A DNA stretch of 64,000 nucleotides, taken from positions 1,922,001 to 1,986,000 of the forward strand of contig CP128857.1 of NCBI GenBank assembly GCA_030388725.1. Reading direction: 5' to 3'. The notes below the pieces were generated by a model. The model was not told the origin of the DNA. It saw nothing but the letters and a program-made list of their open reading frames with translations, and made no database searches. The translations under genes were made by a program, and so were the position numbers. Position 1 is the stretch's first letter. The number at the start of each line of letters is the position of its first letter. The stretch is from Prodigiosinella aquatilis (GTDB taxonomy: Bacteria; Pseudomonadota; Gammaproteobacteria; Enterobacterales; Enterobacteriaceae). Of this stretch, positions 17,464 to 25,747 are shown piece by piece.

Positions 17464-17800
17464 GCATCTACATCCTTCTCAAAAATATTCTTTGAGGCGA
17501 GGTTATTGGTTAAGGTGAATCTGAATTGATTAAAACGCCATCAATTCACTTCTACACTCTAGTGAAATCGATCTCGGCGTCAAGCGATCCGGCTTTTCAC
17601 CCGTAGGGGAGTTTGTCAAAGTTTGATATAGGTAACGCTATTGAGATGTTTATTCGACGTTAATGATCAGGACTATTTACATAATGCAGTGGTTGATAGG
17701 GACGTGTTTGGCCTGACGATGTAAAATGAAAATCACGTAGGCTAGTATTAATGCAGTAGAGTAAGTCGCTGGTTGATGACAGTCAGATCACAATGGATAG
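17464..17800. promoter_or_regulatory. cspD-clpS divergent intergenic region
   Basis: This 337-base region carries the promoters of cspD (minus) and clpSA (plus). AT-rich promoter-like blocks are visible (GTTTGATATAGG near 17620; TAAAATGAAAATCACG near 17721). I see no open frame, no strong hairpin and no operator I can name. Confidence 0.5.
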
Positions 17801-18124
17801 ATGATGGGAAATAACAGTACAGGGCCACATACCGAGGGCTCGATCAAAGAAAAACATACTGAAGCAGTGCAGCCACCATCGATGTATAAAGTGATATTAA
17901 ACAACGATGATTACACACCGATGGAATTTGTTATTGACGTGCTGCAAAAGTTCTTTTCTTATGATATTGAACGTGCAACGCAACTGATGCTTACCGTTCA
18001 TTACGAAGGGAAAGCAATCTGTGGTGTTTACAGCGCCGAAGTGGCGGAAACGAAAGTCGCGCAAGTGAATCGTTACGCTACGGAGAATGAGCATCCGTTG
18101 CTCTGTACGCTGGAAAAAGCCTGA
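17801..18124 (+). CDS. clpS: ATP-dependent Clp protease adaptor ClpS
   Basis: N-end-rule adaptor that delivers substrates with N-terminal Leu, Phe, Tyr or Trp to ClpAP, 107 residues. The folded core starts at PPSMYKVILNNDDYTPMEF, which holds the NDD degron-binding segment; the conserved HYEGKAICGVYSAEVAETKV follows. The flexible N-terminal tail (~30 residues) differs from E. coli, as is usual. ATG codons at 17801 and 17804 are adjacent. It lies 30 bases before clpA in one operon. Confidence 0.94.
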   Translation: MMGNNSTGPHTEGSIKEKHTEAVQPPSMYKVILNNDDYTPMEFVIDVLQKFFSYDIERATQLMLTVHYEGKAICGVYSAEVAETKVAQVNRYATENEHPLLCTLEKA

Positions 18125-18154
18125 ATTAGGGCAATTTTATTTTGGGAGGTGCCT

Positions 18155-20431
18155 ATGCTCAATCAAGAACTGGAACTCAGTCTCAACATGGCTTTTGCCA
18201 GGGCGCGTGAGCACCGGCATGAGTTTATGACCGTGGAGCACCTGTTACTGGCACTGCTCAGTAATCCTGCTGCGCGTGAAGCACTGGAGGCCTGTACGGT
18301 AGATTTGGCCGTTTTGCGTCAGGAGTTGGAGACGTTCATTGAACAGACCACGCCGACGTTGCCATCAAGTGATGAAGAGCGGGATACTCAACCAACGCTG
18401 AGTTTTCAGCGGGTATTACAACGTGCAGTGTTCCACGTACAATCATCGGGACGCAGTGAAGTATCTGGTGCCAACGTTCTGGTTGCCATTTTCAGCGAAC
18501 AGGAATCTCAGGCTGCGTATCTGCTGCGCAAGCATGATGTCAGCCGTCTGGATATTGTGAATTTTATTTCACATGGAACGCGCAAAGAGGAATCCGGACA
18601 GTCACCAAACCTGGAAAATCCGGTAAATGAAGAGCCGGCCGGAGGGGAAGATCGTATGGAAAACTTCACCACCAATCTGAACCAGCTTGCCCGTGTCGGT
18701 GGTATTGATCCGCTGATTGGGCGTGAAAAAGAACTGGAGCGGACCATTCAGGTACTGTGTCGCCGTCGTAAGAATAATCCGCTGCTGGTAGGTGAATCAG
18801 GAGTAGGGAAAACCGCTATCGCGGAAGGGTTGGCCTGGCGTATTGAGCAGGGCGATGTTCCGGAAGTGATGGCTGACTGTACCCTTTATTCGTTGGATAT
18901 CGGTTCGCTATTGGCAGGTACCAAATACCGTGGTGATTTTGAAAAACGCTTCAAAGCGCTACTGAAACAGCTGGAACAAGATCAGCGTAGTATTCTGTTT
19001 ATCGATGAAATTCATACTATTATTGGTGCCGGCGCGGCGTCGGGTGGTCAGGTGGATGCTGCCAATCTGATTAAACCGATGCTTTCCAGCGGCAAGATTC
19101 GAGTAATTGGTTCCACGACCTATCAGGAATTCAGCAATATCTTTGAAAAAGACCGGGCACTGGCCCGTCGTTTCCAGAAGATTGATATCACTGAGCCGAG
19201 TGTGGAAGAGACAGTACAGATCATCAATGGCCTGAAACCGAAATACGAAGCACACCATGATGTTCGTTACACCGCAAAGGCAGTCCGTGCCGCGGTAGAT
19301 CTGGCGGTGAAATACATCAATGATCGCCATTTGCCGGATAAAGCCATTGACGTTATTGATGAAGCTGGCGCGCGCAGCCGTTTGCTGCCAATAAGCAAGC
19401 GTAAGAAGACGGTTAATGTGGCAGATATTGAATCTGTGGTGGCGCGTATTGCCCGTATTCCGGAAAAAACGGTGTCGGCCAGTGATCGCGATGTACTGAG
19501 AAATCTTGGCGATCGTTTGAAAATGCTGGTGTTTGGTCAGGACAAGGCGATTGAAGCCTTGACGGAAGCCATCAAGATGAGTCGTGCCGGGTTAGGGCAT
19601 GATCGTAAACCGGTAGGATCCTTCCTGTTTGCCGGTCCGACCGGGGTCGGAAAAACTGAGGTGACGCTGCAATTGGCCAAGGCGCTGGATATCGAGTTAT
19701 TACGCTTTGATATGTCCGAATATATGGAGCGTCATACGGTTAGCCGCCTGATTGGCGCACCTCCGGGCTATGTAGGGTTTGATCAGGGCGGTCTGCTGAC
19801 TGATGCAGTGATCAAGCATCCGCATTCTGTATTGCTGCTGGATGAAATCGAGAAGGCGCATCCGGATGTTTTCAACCTGCTGCTACAGGTAATGGATAAT
19901 GGCACACTGACGGATAACAATGGTCGCAAGGCAGATTTCCGCAATGTGATCGTGGTCATGACCACCAATGCCGGCGTGCGTGAAACGCAGCGTAAGTCTA
20001 TCGGGCTTATCCATCAGGATAACAGCAGCGACGCAATGGAAGAGATCAAAAAAGTGTTTACGCCGGAGTTTCGTAACCGTTTGGACGGCATTATCTGGTT
20101 CAACCATCTCTCACCTGAGGTTATTCAGCAAGTGGTGGATAAATTTGTGGTTGAACTACAGGCACAGTTGGATGCGAAAGGTGTATCGCTGGAAGTCAGT
20201 GAGGAGGCCCGTAACTGGTTGGCAGAAAAAGGCTATGACAAATCGATGGGGGCCCGGCCTATGGCTCGCGTTATGCAGGAAAGCCTGAAAAAACCGTTGG
20301 CCAATGAGCTGCTTTTTGGGGCGTTGGTGGATGGTGGTTCTGTCACGGTGGAACTGGATAAGGAAACACAGCAGTTGACTTACCGTTTCCTTAGCGCGCA
20401 GAAGAAGAAGGCCGAAGGTGCGGTGCACTGA
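18155..20431 (+). CDS. clpA: ATP-dependent Clp protease ATP-binding subunit ClpA
   Basis: AAA+ unfoldase of the ClpAP protease, 758 residues, matching E. coli ClpA in length. It has the N-domain (MLNQELELSLNMAF), D1 with Walker A GESGVGKT and Walker B LFIDEIHT, and D2 with GPTGVGKT and LLLDEIEKAHPD. The ClpP-docking loop carries IGL (KSIGLIHQDN). The ATG at 18155 sits 5 bases after GGGAGG; the in-frame GTG at 18149 overlaps that site and is less likely. Pairing with clpS and with the L/F-transferase gene aat nearby fits the N-end-rule pathway. Confidence 0.97.
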   Translation: MLNQELELSLNMAFARAREHRHEFMTVEHLLLALLSNPAAREALEACTVDLAVLRQELETFIEQTTPTLPSSDEERDTQPTLSFQRVLQRAVFHVQSSGRSEVSGANVLVAIFSEQESQAAYLLRKHDVSRLDIVNFISHGTRKEESGQSPNLENPVNEEPAGGEDRMENFTTNLNQLARVGGIDPLIGREKELERTIQVLCRRRKNNPLLVGESGVGKTAIAEGLAWRIEQGDVPEVMADCTLYSLDIGSLLAGTKYRGDFEKRFKALLKQLEQDQRSILFIDEIHTIIGAGAASGGQVDAANLIKPMLSSGKIRVIGSTTYQEFSNIFEKDRALARRFQKIDITEPSVEETVQIINGLKPKYEAHHDVRYTAKAVRAAVDLAVKYINDRHLPDKAIDVIDEAGARSRLLPISKRKKTVNVADIESVVARIARIPEKTVSASDRDVLRNLGDRLKMLVFGQDKAIEALTEAIKMSRAGLGHDRKPVGSFLFAGPTGVGKTEVTLQLAKALDIELLRFDMSEYMERHTVSRLIGAPPGYVGFDQGGLLTDAVIKHPHSVLLLDEIEKAHPDVFNLLLQVMDNGTLTDNNGRKADFRNVIVVMTTNAGVRETQRKSIGLIHQDNSSDAMEEIKKVFTPEFRNRLDGIIWFNHLSPEVIQQVVDKFVVELQAQLDAKGVSLEVSEEARNWLAEKGYDKSMGARPMARVMQESLKKPLANELLFGALVDGGSVTVELDKETQQLTYRFLSAQKKKAEGAVH

Positions 20432-20454
20432 GTTTCTTTGCCGACATCATCATC

Positions 20455-20598
20455 CAGTACTCAAGTGGCTTGAGTGACGAGTCTGCCGGGAACAGTTTGA
20501 ACGCGGCTTGCAGTGATCCCAACGGAGCGAACCCAGGGATGGGCCGAGTCATTAAGTGCGGCCAACGCAGAGCAACTTGAAGTATGGCGAGCATATAT
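20455..20598 (+). repeat. Probable soft-rot-type intergenic repeat in the clpA 3' region
   Basis: Between clpA and its terminator lies a non-coding-looking block with phrases such as GTGCGGCCAACGCAGAGCAA and ACTTGAAGTATGGCGAG. From memory, very similar phrases recur in intergenic regions of Pectobacterium and Dickeya. Only one copy occurs in this window, so its repeat nature cannot be shown here. A 78-codon open frame across it (20513-20749) is probably spurious. Confidence 0.45.
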
Positions 20599-20623
20599 GG
20601 GCATCTTCGGATGCCCTTTCTTT
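20599..20623 (+). terminator. Rho-independent terminator of clpSA
   Basis: GGGCATC-TTCG-GATGCCC (20599-20616) forms a perfect 7-base stem closed by the stable UUCG tetraloop, followed by TTTCTTT. It lies 168 bases after the clpA stop, giving clpA a long 3' untranslated region. Confidence 0.88.
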
Positions 20624-20751
20624 GGGGCGGTTTTCAGGAATAGCATGGCGTCGTTCCGCAACGCTATTCAATCCATACGGCAGCTGACAATGGGTATCTG
20701 CCAGAATAGTCGTGGCAGACTACGCGGTGGCATGATTTTAGACGAATGAGC

Positions 20752-20775
20752 GGCATCTCATGGCGCTGAGATGCC
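20752..20775 (-). terminator. Hairpin after treA
   Basis: GGCATCTCA (20752-20760) and TGAGATGCC (20767-20775) form a perfect 9-base stem 18 bases beyond the treA stop. No U-tract follows on the minus strand (GCTCATTCG), so termination may be inefficient or Rho-assisted. Confidence 0.45.
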
Positions 20776-20792
20776 AGGATAATGCCACTAGG

Positions 20793-22448
20793 TCACTGCG
20801 CGAGTTTATCGTTTGACACGGTGCCTGGTTGATCCTCTGGCAGCGGATACAGCGCCAACAGTTTCATGGTAACGCCATTGGTCCAGCCAAAACCGTCCTG
20901 TAACGGGTATTCACCGCCACCGCCGCCGCCAGTGTCACCTTCGATGTCATACTTCTCTACCAGTTTGTTTTCAAGATGATAGGTTTGAACCACGCTATTC
21001 AGGAAGCGGGTGCCGATATCCCGTGCCAGCGCATCATGGTGATAGTAACGTAAGCCTTGAACTGCGACCCACTGTAACGGTGCCCAGCCGTTAGGCGCAT
21101 CCCATTGCTGACCGGTATGAATGGTGGTCGTAGCCAATCCTCCTTTTTTCAACAACTCGGCGCGGACGACTTCTGCTGTTTTGTCGGCATATTCATCGGT
21201 TGCCGCCTGTACATATAACGGGAACAGGGTCGCGGCGGTGAGTTGATTGTGTACTTCTTTCTGTTTCCAGTCGTAATCAGCGTAGTAGCCTTTGGCGGTA
21301 TTCCAGAAATAGTGATTGATGGCTTGCCTGCGTTTTGCAGCGAGTTCGGTATAGCGCCTGGCAGCGTCAGTATGATTGTCTAACTGACTGGCTTTTGCCA
21401 GAACCCTTTCGATATGATAAATCAGCGAATTCAGGTCAACAGGCAAGATCTCTATGATGTTGATGGTAGAGAGTTTCATGGGATCTTTCAGCCAACGGGA
21501 GCTGAAATCCCAGCCTGAGGCAGCACCCGCACGCAGGTTGCGGTAGAGACGGGCTCGTTGGTTCCCTTTGACCGCGCTGGCGGTGGTTACATCGTCCAGC
21601 CAGGATTCGGTACGGGGTACATCGCGTTCATCCCAGTAACGGTTCAGTACGGTACCATCCGGCAAACGTACCACGCGCTCACTGGCCTGTCCGGGTTTCA
21701 GATCCTCTGCACCCGCCATCCAGTAGTCATATTCTTTTTTTATCTGCGGCAGATAAGTTACTAATGTGTTTTGGCCATCGTGTGTGGCAAGTAATTCCAC
21801 CATCTTGCTGAAAAACGGGGGTTGAGAGCGGCTGAGATAATAGGTTCGGTTCCCGTTGGGAATATGGCCGTACTGATCGATTTGCCAGGCAAAGTTGTTC
21901 ACCATGTTTCGAATGGTATCCCACTGGCCGCTTTCGGCCAGCCCCAGCATGGTGAAGTAACTGTCCCAGTAGTAAACCTCCCGAAAACGTCCACCGGGCA
22001 CGACATATGCGTTAGGTAGTGGCAACAAAGAGTCCCAGCGGGCAATATCCGGTGTACTCTGGGTCAAATGTGGCCAGAGAGCGTTGATATGTTCACGCAA
22101 TGTCTGACCGCCGGGGGGAATAAAGCCTTTCCCATCCGAAGGTAGAGTAAAGTTGTTTTGCACAAAATAGTTCAGATCGAAATGGTGCTGATTCTTTTGT
22201 GCGTAGTAATCCGCCATGATTGCTGATGGTGCATATTTGGGAACGGCATCCGCAAACGTTTTTTGGTCGGGGAACAGCTTTGCGCGTTGTACGGCTTTGA
22301 ACAGTGGGCCAAACAGGACATCTGGCGGTGAATTTACTTCTGAAGCTGTTATGGGTTCAGCCCAGGCAATAGGTATAACATTATTGCCGATAATACATTG
22401 CAGAATAATTAGCAGAAGGTACCTCCTTACTACGCGGAATGAAATCAT
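20793..22448 (-). CDS. treA: Periplasmic alpha,alpha-trehalase TreA
   Basis: Periplasmic trehalase (glycoside hydrolase family 37; EC 3.2.1.28) hydrolysing trehalose to two glucoses, 551 residues. Both trehalase signatures are seen: PGGRFREVYYWDSYF and QWDAPNGWAP. The glycine-rich GGGGGGEYPLQDGFGW near the C-terminus is a family feature. A signal peptide covers about the first 30 residues (hydrophobic LLLIILQCII, likely cleavage after AWA). The ATG at 22448 has GGAG at spacing 7; TTG at 22454 is less likely. It sits between clpA and infA, where E. coli carries the serW tRNA gene, so this locus was rearranged. Confidence 0.93.
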   Translation of the reverse strand: MISFRVVRRYLLLIILQCIIGNNVIPIAWAEPITASEVNSPPDVLFGPLFKAVQRAKLFPDQKTFADAVPKYAPSAIMADYYAQKNQHHFDLNYFVQNNFTLPSDGKGFIPPGGQTLREHINALWPHLTQSTPDIARWDSLLPLPNAYVVPGGRFREVYYWDSYFTMLGLAESGQWDTIRNMVNNFAWQIDQYGHIPNGNRTYYLSRSQPPFFSKMVELLATHDGQNTLVTYLPQIKKEYDYWMAGAEDLKPGQASERVVRLPDGTVLNRYWDERDVPRTESWLDDVTTASAVKGNQRARLYRNLRAGAASGWDFSSRWLKDPMKLSTINIIEILPVDLNSLIYHIERVLAKASQLDNHTDAARRYTELAAKRRQAINHYFWNTAKGYYADYDWKQKEVHNQLTAATLFPLYVQAATDEYADKTAEVVRAELLKKGGLATTTIHTGQQWDAPNGWAPLQWVAVQGLRYYHHDALARDIGTRFLNSVVQTYHLENKLVEKYDIEGDTGGGGGGEYPLQDGFGWTNGVTMKLLALYPLPEDQPGTVSNDKLAQ

Positions 22449-22689
22449 TGGCAAGTCTCCATGTTTGCAAATGTGGCTGTTAATGAAAAGTAGACGCTAA
22501 GGGGATATTGTCCAACTCGGGACTGATAGAATAAAAAAACCATGATATTGAATCATCGGATTTTATGATAATGACCAGCGAGGATGGTGTGCATCGCGCG
22601 TGATTGCTGGCTTTCGCACTCATGGCGAAGAACGTATACTTTTACAATATATTGCAATAGAAAATTGTAAGCAAGCGTGGCGAGAATAG
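22449..22689. promoter_or_regulatory. treA upstream region
   Basis: The space between treA and the infA terminator contains an AT-rich block (22640-22670) with TTACAAT (22642-22648) paired to ATTGTAA (22664-22670). No tRNA cloverleaf and no good open frame were found. Confidence 0.4.
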
Positions 22690-22722
22690 AGCAAAGGCCC
22701 TTTACCGCGGACGGAAAGGGCT
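22690..22722 (-). terminator. Probable infA terminator
   Basis: On the minus strand GCCCTTT (22721-22715) pairs with AAAGGGC (22703-22697), followed by CTTTGCTC. It lies about 55 bases after the infA stop. The U-tract is short. Confidence 0.55.
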
Positions 22723-22777
22723 AAGCAGAGAAATTAAATATCCTCGGGATCGCTATGGTTAGCGATGGGCGAACCGG

Positions 22778-22996
22778 TTAACGGCTACGGAAGACAATGC
22801 GGCCTTTGCTCAGGTCGTACGGGGTCAATTCCACTGTGACTTTGTCACCCGTCAGGATGCGGATATAGTTTTTACGCATTTTACCGGAGATATGAGCGGT
22901 GACCACGTGGCCGTTTTCCAATTCAACGCGGAACATGGTGTTGGGCAGCGTATCAAGCACGGTGCCTTGCATTTCAATATTGTCTTCTTTGGCCAT
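22778..22996 (-). CDS. infA: Translation initiation factor IF-1
   Basis: Essential 72-residue S1-type OB-fold protein that binds the ribosomal A site during initiation. The sequence (MAKEDNIEMQGTVLDTLPN, ending GRIVFRSR) is essentially the enterobacterial IF-1. AGAGGATTCG precedes the ATG at 22996. It lies between aat and treA on the minus strand. Confidence 0.98.
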   Translation of the reverse strand: MAKEDNIEMQGTVLDTLPNTMFRVELENGHVVTAHISGKMRKNYIRILTGDKVTVELTPYDLSKGRIVFRSR

Positions 22997-23106
22997 CGAA
23001 TCCTCTAGGTTTAACTACCTTAGTTTTTTACCGGCAAGATAATGCCGAAAAACCCGCGTTATGTAAAGAAGCGTTGATAATCTGAATATGATTTATCAAC
23101 AACTAT

Positions 23107-23817
23107 TTACGGCACCAGGGTAGGGCGCACTACCGTTTGCGGGTGCCAGCAGGTCTCTGAAATAGCTGTGTTCTGAAGCTGGGAAAGTCGCTGCAAAAAC
23201 TGGTGGCGGGGTATTTCGCAGGCCCCTAATGAGGCGGTATGTGCATTAAGTACCTGACAATCAATCAGACGACCGCCGCAGCGTATGAAGTGTTGTTGGA
23301 ACGACAGCAATCCATACTTGGAGGCATTGTCAGCCCGACTAAACATGGATTCTCCGCAAAACAACGCGCCTTGCGAGATACCATACACTCCCCCGACAAG
23401 TTGGCGATTATGCCACACTTCTACTGAATGTGCCCTTCCTAACTGATGTAACTGACAATAAGCCGCCATAATTTCCTGGCTAATCCAGGTGCCTTCCGCC
23501 CGCTCACTGGCGCAAGCGGCGATAACGTGTTCGAAAGCGTAATTCAGCGTGACTTGATAGTCTGTTTTGCGCATGAATTTCTTCATGCTGCGACTAATAT
23601 GGAATTGTTCTGGCAACAGCACTGCGCGCGGATCGGGCGACCACCATAGGATCGCTTCTCCTGGGGAATACCACGGAAAAATACCCTGTTGATAAGCGGC
23701 GAGTAACCGTTGAGGAGACAAATCCCCACCCAATGCCAACAGTCCGTTAGGTTCACATAATGCATTTTCCGGATCGGGGAACTGCAGTGAGTACGGAGAG
23801 AGTTCAAATAATGGCAC
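23107..23817 (-). CDS. aat: Leucyl/phenylalanyl-tRNA-protein transferase Aat
   Basis: Adds Leu or Phe from aminoacyl-tRNA to proteins with N-terminal Arg or Lys, creating ClpS/ClpAP degrons; 236 residues. Family motifs are EPNGLLALGGDLSP, GIFPWYSPGEAILWWSPDPRA, GALFCGESMFSR and LIDCQVLNAHTASLGA. The ATG at 23817 gives the normal N-terminus. The enzyme links functionally with clpS-clpA upstream in the window. About 110 bases separate it from infA. Confidence 0.96.
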   Translation of the reverse strand: MPLFELSPYSLQFPDPENALCEPNGLLALGGDLSPQRLLAAYQQGIFPWYSPGEAILWWSPDPRAVLLPEQFHISRSMKKFMRKTDYQVTLNYAFEHVIAACASERAEGTWISQEIMAAYCQLHQLGRAHSVEVWHNRQLVGGVYGISQGALFCGESMFSRADNASKYGLLSFQQHFIRCGGRLIDCQVLNAHTASLGACEIPRHQFLQRLSQLQNTAISETCWHPQTVVRPTLVP

Positions 23818-24006
23818 TATAACCCTCCAAAACCAGTCAGTTAACAGACCGGAATACCAGGGGCGATCACAGAGTGAAGCCCCCTATCCAGGAACCTTAT
23901 CTCTGTGTTTTCCTCTGTATTTTGAATCAACCATGCAGACTTGGCACGGCCCACATAGCTTGTCGATGCCAGCTTAAGTGACGTATTACACTATAAACGG
24001 CTGGCG

Positions 24007-25746
24007 TTATATATGTTGCCGGAATTGCCAGTATCGTCCCTGCTGGTCCATTAATGCCTGATGATGACCTTGTTCGACGATACGCCCGCCATCCATCACA
24101 CAGATACGATCCATCTCCTCCAGACCGCGCAGCCGATGGGTAATCACGATCAGTGTTTTCCCAATACATTGCTGGCGCAGGAGTTGCAGTATGTGTTGTT
24201 CGGTTTCGGCATCCAATCCTTCTGTTGGCTCATCCAGCAGTATCAATGGTGCTGAATAAAGTAGTGCTCGGGCCAGCCCGATGCGTCGGTGTTCGCCCCC
24301 AGACAACTGGCGTCCACCTTCGCCCAGCCAGGCATTAAGCCCTTCATTCTCCAGCAATTTTTCTAAACCGACCTGGCTCAGCACCGTTTTCAACTGTTCA
24401 TCATCGGCGTCTGGCGCGGCAAGGCGTAAATTGTCCCGCAGCGTGGTACTGAAAATATGGGTGCGCTGTGGTACCACGCGCATCATGCTACGCAGGGTCT
24501 CTTCACGCCATTGCGTCACGGGGACATCATTAATGCGAATCTCACCCTGAGAACAATCCCAGGCACGGGTAATCAGTTGTAACAAGGTTGATTTTCCGCA
24601 CCCAGTGCGTCCCAGCAACGCAATATGCTCACCGGACTTAATGGATAACGATATCTGGTTTAATACCGGTAATGGTTGGTCTGGGTAAGTGAAACTGATG
24701 TTATCCAGTGTCAAGGTCACTTGTGGTGGGCGTGTGGGGCCATGTTCCGGGAAGACGACCGCGGGGGTAAGTTCCATCAGTTGGCTGACTCGTGCTGCTG
24801 ATGCGGTGACTTGACCCATATGCTGGAAAGCACCGGCAACCGGAGCCAGCGCTTCAAAGGCTGCCAGAGAGGAAAATACGAACAGGGCGATCAGCGCGCC
24901 TGGCTGGCTGTCACCACCGATGCCATCCGCCGCCATCCACAGTATCAGGGTGATGGTCAGGCCACTGCTGAATATCATGATAGCTTGTGCCAGCGCGTTT
25001 AATGCCGCCTGGTGACGTTGATGAGAGAGCCACCGGTTTTCAAGGTGTTCCAGTTGTTGGCGAAACGTCAGCAGAGCGCCGAACACGGTCAGTTCGGCTT
25101 GCCCGTGCAACCAGGTCGTGAGTTGTACTCGATATTGTGCTCGCAAGTCTGTCAGCGCGAAACCAACTGGCTGACCGGCACGATAGAACACCAGCGGTAA
25201 TATCACCAGCAATGCCAGCATAATTGCCGCCAGCACGATAGCCAGAGTGGTATCTAACCAGCTTAAACCATAAGCCACGGCGAGTATCACCAGCAAGGCG
25301 CTTACCAGCGGGGAAATGACGCGCAGATACAGATGATCCAGTGTATCGACATCGGCCACCAGCCGGTTGAGCAATTCTGCCTGACGAAAGCGAGCGATTC
25401 CACCGGGGGAGAGTGGCAAAATACGGTTGAAAGTGAATACGCGCAGATGTTGGAGAACCCGGAATGTGGCGTCATGACTGACCAGCCGCTCCGCATAGCG
25501 ACTGACGGTACGAAGAATGGCCGCGCCACGCACACCAGCGGCAGGCAGCATATAGTTGAACGTATATAATCCACCGACTCCCGCCAGTGCCGACCCGGCG
25601 AGAAACCAGCCGGACAGGGTTAACAGACTGATGCTGGACAGCAGGGTAACAATGGCCAGGATAACGCCCAGACTTAATCGCCAGATATGACGACGATAGA
25701 GGGCGAGAAAGGGTTTTAATGCCTGCATGATTTGAATCTTCTCCAT
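24007..25746 (-). CDS. cydC: Heme/thiol ABC transporter subunit CydC
   Basis: One half of the CydDC heterodimeric ABC exporter of cysteine and glutathione, needed for cytochrome bd and periplasmic redox balance; 579 residues. An N-terminal six-helix membrane domain is followed by an ATPase with Walker A GRTGCGKST, signature LSGGEHRRIGLAR and Walker B LILLDEP. ATG at 25746 begins two bases after the cydD stop, with GGGAG upstream in cydD; ATG at 25728 (MQALKPFLALY) would match the E. coli N-terminus. The pair is coupled in one operon. Confidence 0.94.
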   Translation of the reverse strand: MEKIQIMQALKPFLALYRRHIWRLSLGVILAIVTLLSSISLLTLSGWFLAGSALAGVGGLYTFNYMLPAAGVRGAAILRTVSRYAERLVSHDATFRVLQHLRVFTFNRILPLSPGGIARFRQAELLNRLVADVDTLDHLYLRVISPLVSALLVILAVAYGLSWLDTTLAIVLAAIMLALLVILPLVFYRAGQPVGFALTDLRAQYRVQLTTWLHGQAELTVFGALLTFRQQLEHLENRWLSHQRHQAALNALAQAIMIFSSGLTITLILWMAADGIGGDSQPGALIALFVFSSLAAFEALAPVAGAFQHMGQVTASAARVSQLMELTPAVVFPEHGPTRPPQVTLTLDNISFTYPDQPLPVLNQISLSIKSGEHIALLGRTGCGKSTLLQLITRAWDCSQGEIRINDVPVTQWREETLRSMMRVVPQRTHIFSTTLRDNLRLAAPDADDEQLKTVLSQVGLEKLLENEGLNAWLGEGGRQLSGGEHRRIGLARALLYSAPLILLDEPTEGLDAETEQHILQLLRQQCIGKTLIVITHRLRGLEEMDRICVMDGGRIVEQGHHQALMDQQGRYWQFRQHI

Positions 25747-25747
25747 C

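Noticed and set aside
20513..20749. 78-codon frame between clpA and treA
   Set aside because: It crosses the clpA terminator and the repeat-like block; such frames are likely annotation artefacts of the repeat.
20800..20960. Frameshift at the six-glycine run of treA
   Set aside because: The glycine-rich stretch is a normal trehalase feature and the frame continues into the conserved EYPLQDGFGW segment.
22500..22780. A tRNA gene between treA and infA
   Set aside because: No acceptor stem, T-loop GTTCGAATC-type motif or CCA end was found on either strand.
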